From: Erythroxylum novogranatense
Lineage: Eukaryota > Streptophyta > Magnoliopsida > Malpighiales > Erythroxylaceae
Direction of reading: 5' to 3'
Length of the DNA: 64,000 nt
Assembly: GCA_029891385.1 (NCBI GenBank)
Contig: CM057233.1
Location: 29,866,540-29,930,539, forward strand
Under the pieces are notes generated by a model. The model saw only the letters and a program-made list of their open reading frames with translations, was not told the origin of the DNA and did no database searches. Positions 33,969-44,593 of this stretch are shown piece after piece; the stretch's first letter is position 1; the number at the start of each line of letters is the position of its first letter. A program made the position numbers and the translations under genes.

Positions 33969-35824
33969 GTAACACCCCACTCCCGTATGACCTGAACCCG
34001 ACATCGATGGTGATATCCGAGTCCGTGCCCTACTAGGATAGCGTGCTACATCACTCTGTCAAAACTCAGTATAATTTTTTTTCTTGAAAACATAAACATA
34101 CACTCTACGGGAAACAATTAACATGCACACTCACCGGTAAGTACAATGATCGACCCTTTTATAAATACAAATTAATTCAGTGTGGTAACTTTACAAATTA
34201 ACTAGATCATTTGTACAAAAATTCAAAAAATACAATTTTATACAGAATTTATCATACACTAATGCAGACGCGAACTGATCCCTGACCTCTTCTATCACTC
34301 TCATGCGGTTGGTATACGCCCGTTGCTTAACGGGGTATTCTTCTGGGTCCTGAAAAATAATTGCAAATTTTGGGTTAGTTTTGCGAACTCAGTGAGTGAC
34401 CATCATCGATGGTTCACCCAGTCACACAATACAAGATTCACACATTTCGTTTTATTTCATAATTCACATTCACAGTATTGCACATTCATGCGTATACAAT
34501 ATTGCACATCAGATTATTCATATTCGATACACTCAATCATTCCTATTATGCCTATGCAATGCATATAAGACTCACTTTTTATTTATTATTTTGCTGTGAC
34601 TGAGTGCCTAAACTGTCCCATGTAGGGCTCGTTAATAACTGTCCCTTATCCGTTTGGAGGATACAGGGCTCATTAAACGTTGAGCTTGAGGCTCTGAATC
34701 ACTTATGAGCTCGAAGCTCATTTTCACTTGTTGAGCTTAAAGCTCTGATCAGTGGCAACTCTGGTCATAGCAACCATTATCTGTCATACACTTATGCATT
34801 GAAATGCATCGATCATATGGTGCACATTCAGAAAACATGTTTTTCCCATAAGTACAAGGCCGATTGCCTTTCACTCAAGCCAACATATTTAATCAAATGT
34901 AGATGAAATGTTCATGTGACACTTTTCTAATTATTATGGTGTTGTGACCGAGCGCCTGAACTGTCCCATATAGGACTTATTAAGCTTTGAGCCAAAGGCT
35001 TTGAAATCAATAATGAGCTCGAGGCTCAATGTCACTCGTTGAGCTTAAAGCTCTAATCGGTGGTTGCTCAGTTCACAACCGTCTTTGTCTGAATATGCAT
35101 TCATGAATGAAGTGCATATGTCGCAATCATTCACATTATTATGCATGTATGCATGCATATGTCACAATTAATCACATTTACAACACGTAGGTCCCAAATT
35201 CACATACAAGTAGCACTTCAATAACACAACTCCCCAGTATACAGTCATCGGACCTCCTGTCCGGAATCCACAATCAATTCACAATTCATCACCATTAATA
35301 TGAAACATTTAGCAGGCAATCAATGCAAATTCAAATAGAAAACATAATGAAAGGAGACCATCTCGGTCTACTCACATTACGTTCCAGATTAGCAATTGCT
35401 TTGACATTCTGGAAACGCCTGACTGCGAGCTTGTAACCTGCATAACCAATTTATGCAATACGTTGCACACACATTAATAATTTTGCACAATTATAATCAT
35501 TGACGCATATATATGTACGATGCATGTTCATGACTATACCAGTATCAATCTATAAATTTTATCTCAAAAGCCATTCCAAGATCACAACTCAAGTATGCCT
35601 AGGGTTTAGCTGCACTAAAAGTCTTAAACTCGCAATTTATGCTTATTGAAATTTTCCTAAAACCATACTTTCGGGTCTATTACTCCCGATCGGTAAACCA
35701 GTCCACAAAAGTAACCTAGGCAGCCTCTCATTGATAGAAAAATTCCTCTTTGCATTAGGAACCCATAGACACTAAAATTACTCAATTCGGATCTCTAAAG
35801 GTCCAATTATTAATAAAACATAGA
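33969..35824 (-). mobile_element. LTR head C (same family as the LTR at 49505), interrupted by the plus-strand Athila-like element
   Basis: It starts TGTAACACCCCACTCCCG and matches the reverse complement of 52400-52762 well, including tcgatggtgatatccgagt, cgttgcttaacggggtattc and catcatcgatggttcac. It contains gagctt...gctc repeats (34640-34760, 34985-35060). It continues after the Athila-like element at 49316-49504. Confidence 0.85.
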
Positions 35825-36088
35825 TGATTGGGCCAAGTTTACATTATAAATTGGCTACATTTTCATAGCTGCTTATGCATTCGTTGACTCCTAATTGATG
35901 ATTTTTGTGCTTAAATTGGTTCCTCATACCGATCTCTTTTAATTCACAATTTTTCAGTAAATTGTCATAATTTGATACTACTTTCTCTATAATTTTCATG
36001 AGTACAATTGATACTGCAAATTGTTATTTTTATTGCAGGAGCGAAGGAGTCAACACATCAGGAAGTCAGCAGTCATGAGGTCAATCCG

Positions 36089-36230
36089 CACGTCGCGACG
36101 AATATTAATCCGCATGTCGCGACAAGCAAATCATTTCCACATGTCGCGGTGAATATTAATTTATACGTCGCGACGAGCAAGCAATTCCATATGTCGAGAC
36201 GAATATTAATTCGCACGCCGCGACGTACGA
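36089..36230 (+). repeat. CGTCGCGACG palindrome array upstream of the TATA box
   Basis: Five units of about 30 bp, each an (a/c)CGTCGCGACG-type decamer followed by aatattaat or a gcaa phrase. The array ends 61 bp before the TATA box. The matching array of the 3' LTR (44567-44593 and 48084-48196) was split by the solo LTR. Confidence 0.92.
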
Positions 36231-36290
36231 GCGGATATCCGACCTGAAATGGAAAGTTTGTCTCACTGCTCTGACCCGACCTGCATCCAT

Positions 36291-36300
36291 TATATATAAA
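36291..36300 (+). promoter_or_regulatory. TATA box of the Athila-like LTR
   Basis: tatatataaa. The same box is kept in the 3' LTR at about 48259-48268. Confidence 0.7.
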
Positions 36301-37341
36301 CTTTGCTATTTTTAGGTCAGAGGCAGATGGGAAAGACGGGGAGATAATTGGAGACTTGAATACGCATACACTTAGAGACGTCTGGAGGCAGCAGGAAGAC
36401 TACACACTACTCCACATCATTTTCCGTTTCCATCATCATCGACCATCGCCATCATTATCGCCACTGTCAGTATCTCCTGCTAATATGAGTATCGTTCAAT
36501 CTCCAGTAGTCGAGGGACAGTCCGGAGCTATGCGTAGCTAAGTCACATTTCCCCTTGAAGATGTAGCAATGGCTTGAGTTCACCGGAAGCTTCAAAGGGA
36601 AGTAATCATATAGTGTCTGAAGTTTAGTTGTATTTGTGTAAACTCTGAGTTAGAGATTGCATTTGTATGGCTAGATTAACATGGTTATCAGTTTAACCGT
36701 GTGCTGAACACTATGTTGCGATTTGGACTGAGTGATTTGTAGAACTTTTGATGCTTAATATATGAAGTCTCATATATGTCATTCGGATATTGCATTTACT
36801 CTTTTAATCTGCCTAGTTGTGTTTGATTTAGATTGTTGTGTTTTTATCCGATTGACCAATTGCATTTACTTGTCCATTTTTCACACTAAGGCTTTTAACA
36901 AAGATTTAAATAATGGAGTTCATTAATTAAATCTTTGGACCTAAAGAGTCCTTAGGGTTGATCTTTCAAAACTTAGTGGATTCTATCCCCGAAAATTCAT
37001 TTTTGAACTGTGATAGCCTGTGCCCGTTTTCAAGAGGATTTATTATCATTTGCTCATTACTAAAAATTTCAAGTTCATTTATTTTATTAAAATCCAAAAC
37101 ATTCTTTTATACTTTTCTCAATTTTAATCACTTTTATCGGTTTGATCAAAATACCAAACCCCATTTTATCAACTTTGATTGCAAATTTTGACATTTAGGC
37201 TAGCTTAGACCTTTTTCGCTTGGTTCCAATTAAGTGAGACGACCCGAGGATTGCAACCTATACCGCAATCTTGGAACTTTTTATATTTGACCGGTTTCTA
37301 AGGATCGATCATAAGATCGAATCGACAGAGCCGCGATCAAA

Positions 37342-37360
37342 TTGGCACCGTTGCCAGGGA
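37342..37360 (+). other. Primer binding site, tRNA-Asp type
   Basis: TTGGCACCGTTGCCAGGGA just after the LTR differs from the tRNA-Asp complement by two changes, both at CpG or CpNpG-like positions. Confidence 0.85.
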
Positions 37361-37672
37361 ACCAAGAAATTGGTTTACCGTAGGATAGCCATTGTCATTT
37401 ATTTGAATTGTCGTTGAATCATTGTTTTTGCTTGCATTTAGCATAGTTTGATTTTCACACTTGTTCATAGTATAGGTTTGATTTTCCTTTGCACAAGCAT
37501 ACTTCATACTTTGATTTTGTCTCTTACTTTGCACACTTTTCACACATACACACTCATACATACATCATACACTCATACACTCGCATTCATCGCATTTCAC
37601 TTTTATCCGATTTTGTGTGACCGTGAGAAATTTTGTTACCATTCCTTTTATTTGTGGATTGATTTTTTGTGC

Positions 37673-39307
37673 ATGCCCAGGAGAGGTAGACTTGTTCAAT
37701 TCCAACTTGAAGTTGAGAGACATTTGAGGAGACTTAGGAAAGAGAGGAAAGAACAAGAGAGAAGGAGAATAGTTGAGCGTACTTGGTGAGAATATGGTGA
37801 GAATCCAAACATTTTCCCAAATCCTGATTTTCCTGTACACCAACCTAGAAATGGGACTAATGGAGGAAATGGTGAGCATGAGAGAGTAGGAGAGAATAAT
37901 GAGAACCAGAGACGAAGAACCATTAGGGAAGCAACAACTTCTGATGTGCATTATGATCCATTTACTGCTGCTTGCCCTAATTTTGATGTTAATTTTGAGA
38001 TTAAAGGTTTGTTGATTAATTCCCTTCCTAAATTTCATGGTTTGGCAGGAGAAGATCCATACATGCACCTACAAGCTTTGACGATGATCTGTCAGAGTAT
38101 GAAGCCAGTAGGAGCTACTTTGGATCAAGTGCTGTGGAAGGTATTTCCTTTGTCCTTGGAAGGAAAGGCATGAGAGTGGTACATGAGTCTTCCGAGGCAT
38201 GTGGCTAATGCCTATCATAGCTGGGCCAACCTGAGGAAAGCATTTTTGGAGAAATATTTTCCAGCCTCCAGGACATCTTCGATGAGGAAGGAAATTTACT
38301 AAGCCCGCCAGGAGTATGATGAATCACTGTATGACTATTGGAACCGCTTCCAAGATCTTCTTTCCAGATGCCCTCATCACCAAATTCCTGATGAACAATT
38401 GGTGCAGTATTTTTATGATGGGTTGAAGAGTTAAGAGAAAGGTATGTTAGATGCTGCATCTGGAGGATCTCTGATTGACCTTACAGCAGTGGAAGCATGG
38501 GATTTGATAAAGAAGATTGCCTTAAACCATCAGCAATACAGTGTGAGAGATTCCAGAGGATTGAATGAATTGGGAGCTTTGACAGCTCAAGCCAAGAGAA
38601 TGGAAAGTCTGGAAACGAAGGTAGATTCGCTAGAGAACAGGATAACATCACAGCTGTCTTGTATTACTGCAGAGTTGAAGAACTTGAATGTGCATCGCCC
38701 ATCATCTTCTACAGATATTACTGCACCCAGTTGTGAAAATTGTGGGTCGGTGATGCACATATCAAGTGTATGCCCTGGAAGATATGAAGAGGTGTCAGCA
38801 GTGTATCCAGGGAGAGCCAATCAGAAGTGGGATCCATTCTCCAACACATACAATGAAAGATGGAAGTCTAATCCTAGATTTAGTTGGAGGAATGAGGAGA
38901 ACAGGGCTCAAAACATATTTTCACAAGGGGGAGGAGTTGGTACTTCCACTAGCCAGTTCCCTAATCAACAGCAAGCCTTAATGGTTCCACCAAAAGAAGA
39001 CACCAACCAGTTGCTTCACAGTATGATGACTCTGATGAAGGAAGAGAGGGATTCTAATGCTAACCAGTTTAATGCTATTGCTTCTCTTATTCAACAGGAT
39101 TCCTCAAAGACTGCTGCTAGATTTAATGCCTTGGAGAAGAGAATGGAACAATGGGAGACCAAGGTGGAGAACATAAATTCATATGTCACTCAGTTGTCCA
39201 ACAACATGAGTGAAAGTCAAGCAAAAAGCAGTGGGACTATTCCTTCTAATACTGTGATGAATCCAAGAGTGCAGATGCAATTGCCCCCCGGAGTGGGAAG
39301 CAAGTGA
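37673..39307 (+). pseudogene. gag of the plus-strand Athila-like element
   Basis: From ATG 37673 (MPRRGRLVQFQLEVERHLRR) one frame carries the full gag order. It contains FEIKGLLINSLPKFHGLAGE, DPYMHLQALTMIC, a YHSWANLRKAFLEKYFP block, ESLYDYWNRFQDLLSRCPHH, QLVQYFYDGLK, LDAASGGSLIDLTAVEAWDL and a coiled C-terminus. A CCHC knuckle CENCGSVMHISSVC lies at 38732-38773. Four in-frame stops occur: TGA near 37787, TGA near 38170, TAA near 38300 and TAA near 38432. Two stand at former CGA codons and one at a former CAA by comparison with the family, that is C-to-T changes. The frame ends at TGA 39305-39307, overlapping the protease frame by 4 nt. Confidence 0.9.
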
Positions 39308-40335
39308 GGTTTAATCCTCAAGTAGATAAAGAGGCATGTGATGAGGATATTGAGAGTGAGGCAGTACCTCCACCCAAGGAAACGATTAAGAGATCAGAAA
39401 GTGTGAGGGAAGAAGAGCTTTTGAAAGAGAAAAAGCGTGCTTCAAGGAACAAGGGAACTACTTTAGAGAGTTCCAAAGATCAAGTTAGAGATGGAAAATC
39501 AAGCAAGCAAGCCAGCACAGGTAAGGAGGTAAGTATTCAAGACCTTCCTTTTCCAAACTCATATTTGATGAGTAAGCGCATGAACGAGATTAAACATGAA
39601 AAGGAAATCATTGACTTGTTTGGGAAAGTTGAGGTAAATGTGCCTTTGCTTGATTTGGTGAAGAGAGTTCCGACCTATGCGAAATATTTGAAGGACTTGT
39701 GCACTAACAAGAGAAAGTTTAGGCCAAATGAGAGAGTGCAAGTGAGCTCCAATGTGTCAGCTTTGTTCAAAACGCAAATACCTGTCAAGTGTCAAGACCC
39801 TGGATCTTTCACCATCCCTTGCATATTAGGGAAGGTGACTATAGGAAGAGCTTTGTTATATCTGGGGGCAGCGATAAATGTGATGCCTAAGTCAGTTTAT
39901 GAGGCCCTAGGAGTGAAGAGTATAAAACCTACATCTGTGGTCCTCCAGTTGGCTGATAGATCATTTAGGCATCCAGTGGGTATCATTGAGGACATCTTGG
40001 TCTAGGTTAAAGGGTTAGTATTTCCTGCTGATTTTTATGTGCTTGATATGTCTTCTGAAGTTGTGCAGGATACTTCCTTAATTCTCGGGCGACCCTTTTT
40101 GCGGACTGCAAGCACCATGATCAGTATGAAGGAAGGTAAGATCACCATGGTGGTAGGTGACCAACAGGTTAGCTTTAACATGTATGAAGCAATGAAACAC
40201 CCCCATGAGGATTATTCTCTGCTTGGAGTGAAAATGCTTGATACGGTTGTTGACGATGTATGTAGTGATTTTGCACAAACTTTCACATCGCTCTCGACAA
40301 TCTCTCGGAGAACATTTGTCATTGATGATTTTTAG
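39304..40335 (+). pseudogene. Retropepsin-like protease of the plus-strand Athila-like element, active-site Asp lost
   Basis: The frame begins in a different phase from gag and starts with a charged linker. The protease core follows: PVKCQDPGSFTIPCILG, then LLYLGAAINVMPKSVYEALG, LQLADRSFRHPVGIIEDILV, FPADFYVLDM and LILGRPFLRTAST. In the family the active site reads D-L-G-A; here codon 39859-39861 is TAT (Tyr) instead of GAT, so the catalytic Asp is gone. TAG at 40003-40005 replaces Gln. The frame ends at 40335 where reverse transcriptase should start. Non-functional on two counts. Confidence 0.9.
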
Positions 40336-41392
40336 GAGAATCTTCAAGTGGGGGTTGGACATGGAGCTGCACATGAGCCAAGTTCTTTGGGATGAAGCTT
40401 GGATATCGGTAGGATGACCATCCCAAGTTTGGGACCCACCGTGAGACCGGGTTGTTTCTGTACCTGCATTCTCAATATATTCATGCACCTTGATTGGAAG
40501 TGATGTGAACTTTTGTTTTGCATGAGTATCTTGATTAAGTGTGGGGGAGAAACCCAACTAGTAGATTAGCTGTAGTTTGGTAGGATTTTTGTTCATTGTT
40601 CTAATAAATTACTTTCATTTTGTGAGCTTTAAATCTTTCTGAAGAAGCATGACATTGGTGGAAGGATTGATTTCTGTGAGATTGATTGTTTCTGGATTAA
40701 GTTAGGTTTGCGTTTTCTGTTCGGGCAGAGGCGTCGCGACATATTTTAATTTATACGTCGCGACGTATCTCGTTCCTTTTGGCACTTACGTCGTTACGTG
40801 GCACATTCTTACGCCGCGATGTGACAACGTTTGAAATACCTTTTTGCCCCTTCTGTCCTTTGGCCTTTTCGTTTGTCCGGTGCCCTTTTTGTCTTTTCAC
40901 CTCGTCACGACCTTCCACCTCCACTCGCCGTCTATTCTTCTTCTCTTCCCCATCATCTTTTCTTCTTTACCACTCTGTGCCTGCTGTCCCCGCTCTCGAT
41001 TTCTCTCAACTCTCTCCGTTGTTCAGCTGTGCCTGCCGTCTCTGGTGTCTCCCTTCTTGCATTTTCAACTTCTGTAAGTGTTCCATTGTTTCTCGTTTTC
41101 CTGTTATTCGTCTTCCTTGTTAGTAGTCTTGAGTTAGATTTTTCGTGACGAGCGTTGTTCTCCGCGATGCGTCTGGAAAATCGCCATACGTCGCGCCAAG
41201 CACCTTGCCTCGTCGCGATGTACGAAGTACCGTGTACCTTATCTCGTCGCGACATCTGCTTTTGCACGTCGCGACGTCTGGTCAAGAACTTTGCCTCGTC
41301 GCGGCGTCTGCCCACAGGTCGCGACGAGGTGGCTGATTTTTGCTTAACTCTTTATTGATTTTTCTGTTATGTTTCTTTTTATGTGCAGGATA
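40336..41392 (+). other. Pol-less spacer between protease and 3' ORF
   Basis: No RT, RNase H or integrase motif. A polypurine-like gattaagtgtgggggag lies at 40531-40547. Palindromes of the CGTCGCGACG family cluster at about 40728-40822 and 41143-41330. 40830-41150 is strongly pyrimidine-rich; its overlapping frames (40779-41148) are low-complexity and not supported as genes. It ends with a good 3' splice-site context (pyrimidine tract, gtgcag at 41383-41388). Confidence 0.7.
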
Positions 41393-42700
41393 ATGCCTCG
41401 GACAAAGAATGTTAGCAGATCCGACCGTCCCCTATTTCCTTCGCATGTCCTCCCCTCTTCCTCCAACTCGCTCGACGAGTTTTACTCTGACCCTTCGGTT
41501 TCCCCTCACGCCGTTGCCTCCCCATCCTCTTTGGGAGTGTTCTCCGCTCATTCTCCTTCTCCTCAACCCTCACATTCTTCGCACCACCACCCTTCTCCTA
41601 CCCATTCCTCTTCCCTTCCGGTTGATCCGGAGTATGTTGCACTGGCCGCCAAAACTGAGGCCAGAGCCATACTCAAGGAAAAACCCTTTCCTTTAACCCC
41701 CCACACCAACCCCTTCGTCCGCCAACTGTTTCAACTCAACCTCTCAAACCTAGCCCAACCCCGCACTTCTGGGAACCTCACCTTCGTCCGCCACTACTAT
41801 ACCCAGTCCCTTTACTCAGGAACCTACGGCATCGAGTTCCGTGGTGTTACCATTCCCCGTGCTTTCGCTGCAGTCTCCATTAGGGAACATTATCATCTTC
41901 CCCCTACCCCCCGTTGCCACTACTCGGAGCTCATCCATGAGTACCCGTGGGCTGATGTCCTTCGTACTCTCTGTCCTGAGGGTACCGAATGGTATCAACC
42001 TAGGGGGCTCAGCGTTATATCCGCCGTGATGACCTTCGCTCTGAAGCCCGTCCGTGGCTTCATTTTATCTGTAACAACACCCTCCCCACCTCCCACCTTG
42101 CCATGGTTCCCAAGGAGCAGGCTCTTTACATCTACCTGTTGATGGTCAGCCGGCCCGTCGACTTCGCTCTAGCCATCACCTCCACCCTTCGTCAATGCAT
42201 CCTCTCCACCAACATCAACCATTCCCTCATATTTCCCCATCTAATCACTGACATGTTCCGAGCCTATCGGGTTCTGGAACATCCGACCGATCTTACTTTC
42301 GAGCCTGCTCCTGCTTTTAAATACATTCGTCTTTGCCAACCTCGTCGCCTACCCACCCCACCTGACCCTTCCCCACCTTCTTCTCCCTCCCCTACCCCTA
42401 TTCCTTCTGCCCCTCTTCCCCCCGCTCCTGCTTCCTCTGTTATTTCCCCTCCATCCGAGGCTCCGCCTCGCGACCCTATCCGTCCCCCACCTTCCCCTTC
42501 CACCCTTCCTGATCCAATTGCCCTTCTTCGCGACAACTTATGATGCATCGAGGCCCAGATGGCAGCTGACCGCCAGTTTTACCATTCGATGTTCACACTG
42601 ATTGCGAATCGCCTGTAGTTGCCACTCCCTCCTTCCGCTGGCCCTAGTACTTCTCAGGCTGCCCCTTCGGACCCGCCGGTTGATGATCCTTCGGCATAAT
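41393..42700 (+). pseudogene. Plant retrotransposon 3' ORF (putative plant transposon protein family)
   Basis: ATG 41393 (MPRTKNVSRSDRPLFPSHVL) opens a Ser/Pro-rich N-terminus, then a globular core: FVRHYYTQSLYSGTYGIEFR, GVTIPRAFAAVSI, YPWADVL. A one-base change in a G5 run (about 42003-42007) shifts the frame; reading goes on as RRDDLRSEARPWLHFICNNT, LPTSHLAMVPKEQALYIYLL and INHSLIFPHLITDMFRAYRV. This order fits the family Pfam calls putative plant transposon protein, found in the same place in Athila-like elements. A Pro-rich tail with stops at 42541 and near 42618 (former Arg and Gln) ends at TAA about 42698-42700. Function unknown. It lies just after a splice-acceptor-like site, so it may have been expressed from a spliced RNA. 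Confidence 0.75.
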
Positions 42701-44283
42701 TTTGTCTTTTAGTTATTTTCTTTTCTTGTATTTCTTTTCTTATGTTGTCTTTTATTTCTGTAGTTCGTTCATTAGTTCTTTTGTCCTTTTTGTACTTGAC
42801 TTATTCCATTTAATGGTCAATCTTTCATTTTTGTGCCTTGTTCTTCTTATCTTTTCCTTCCTCTACATTTTCATTGAGGACAATGTGTGCTTTAAGTGTG
42901 GGGGAGTTGTTTCCCCATTTATCTTTCATATTGGATGAATGTTGACATTATGATTATGACTTGTTGGCCAACTGGTGCATTCTGTCGATAAACTTGGTGA
43001 ATTTTACACTTCTCTGTCATTCTGCATCTCTTCGCGTCGACGAACGATCACACGTCACGGTGAAGCTATTCTTCCGAGTGAGTATACGTCGCGACGTCAC
43101 CATAGCATACGTCGCGACGTCCGCACGTCTTGACGTCTGCTTCTGCACGCCGCGACGTCACATGTATGCATGAATGACTTTTGCCTAATTCTTCCACTCA
43201 ATCAAACACTTTCTGCACTGGATTTTTGTGGCTGTTGTCTTCAAAGTTTTTACTAGTTTCAAAATGATGCTTGACTTTTTGAAAACACCTCCCATTCTTT
43301 TAATGATAGTTGGAATTGGCAAAAAATTTGCTCTTCATGTTTTCAAAGCACAGTGAATGGAAGCATGCTAACAAAGTAGCATTTTAAGTTTTTGAGACTT
43401 GAGATTGTTCATAGAGATAATACCCTTGTTGGAAGGATATTTGAGCCAAAATTTTGTTTTTATCTTTGTGTGCGTCTGCTTATTTCATTCTTCTCTAGAG
43501 CTTGTTTTAATTCTTACTTGAAGCTTAATGGACTGGATTTACGTTGATGTGATAGAGGCGTTCCTTCCTCAACCCATTTTCCTAAACACATTCCCTTACA
43601 TATCTATCCTTTGCTAGCCCTTTGAGCCCTCTTGTTATGAGCATTTGCATTCATATTTTTATGGTGTCATTAGTTATTTTGCTTATGTAAAAAAAAAAGT
43701 GTTCCACAAAGGGACAGATAGTGTTTTTCAATTAAAAAAAATGAGAGAAAAGAAAGAAGAAAAGCAAGATCAATAACAATTTATGCAGAATGTATTGCAT
43801 TGAAAAAGCATTCTGTTTATGCATACATTTAGTTAAGAAAACTATTGATATCAGTTCCTTGTTAGTGCATGTGCTCATACTATTCTTTCTTTCTTTCACT
43901 TCATCCATTCATTTAGCCTACCGTACATTACAACCCTAAAAGTCCTCTTGATCTTTAAAATGATAGTTCTTGTGGTGCAGAAATAGAATTGACACAAGCC
44001 TATAGTAGGAGATGCATTAAGCAGACTGAGAGAAAAAATATCCCTAGACACAAGTGAGATGAGCGCAAACACTATATCATGAGTGATTCTCTTTTGTTCA
44101 ATCTCTTGTACTTGAATTCTTTCAATGTTTGTTTTATTAGCACTCTTTCACTTTATTGTGGTTTATTTCTGAGGAACTAAATTACGTCAATTTCCTTTCA
44201 TTGTTTTGAGCATGGCAAATATTTTCTTTCCCTCTTGTATTCTTTTTTACTCTTGTAAACTTTGTCCAGGAGTACAAAGGTCT
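42701..44283 (+). other. Non-coding tail of the plus-strand Athila-like element
   Basis: A third polypurine-like motif, taagtgtgggggagttg, lies at about 42893-42909 after cattgaggacaatgtg. Palindromes cluster at 43031-43165. The stretch 43230-44283 is homologous to 19920-20966 of the nested Athila-like element and has no reading frame of note. Confidence 0.75.
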
Positions 44284-44298
44284 AAGTGTGGGGGAATT
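44284..44298 (+). other. Polypurine tract of the plus-strand Athila-like element
   Basis: aagtgtgggggaatt immediately before the 3' LTR. Confidence 0.88.
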
Positions 44299-44593
44299 TG
44301 ATTGAGCCAAGTTTACATTATAAATTGGCTACATTTTCATAGCTGCTTATGCATTCGTTGACTCCTAATTGATGATTTTTGTGCTTAAATTGGTTCCTCA
44401 TACCGATCTCTTTTAATTCACAATTTGTCAGTAAATTGTCATGATTTGATACTACTTTCTCTATAATTTTCATAAGTACAATTGATACTGCAAATTGTTA
44501 TTTTTATTGTAGGAGCGAAAGAGTCAACACATCAGGAAGTCAACAGTCATGAGGTCAATCCGCACGTCGTGACGAATATTAATCCGCACGTCG

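Larger units (their letters stand above)
35825..37339 (+). repeat. 5' LTR of the plus-strand Athila-like element
   Basis: It contains the palindrome array 36089-36230, a TATA box tatatataaa at 36291-36300 and the conserved end gacgacccgagg...ccgcgatca. A small frame at 36008-36247 is only the repeat array. Confidence 0.93.

Noticed and set aside
40779..41315. Several overlapping frames on both strands
   Set aside because: The pyrimidine-rich composition leaves all phases open; no domain and no agreement with any retrotransposon protein.
41393..42548. Frames on the minus strand and other phases over the 3' ORF (for example 42264-42548, 41409-41696)
   Set aside because: They are shadows of the Pro/Ser-rich 3' ORF, whose domain order supports only the plus-strand reading.
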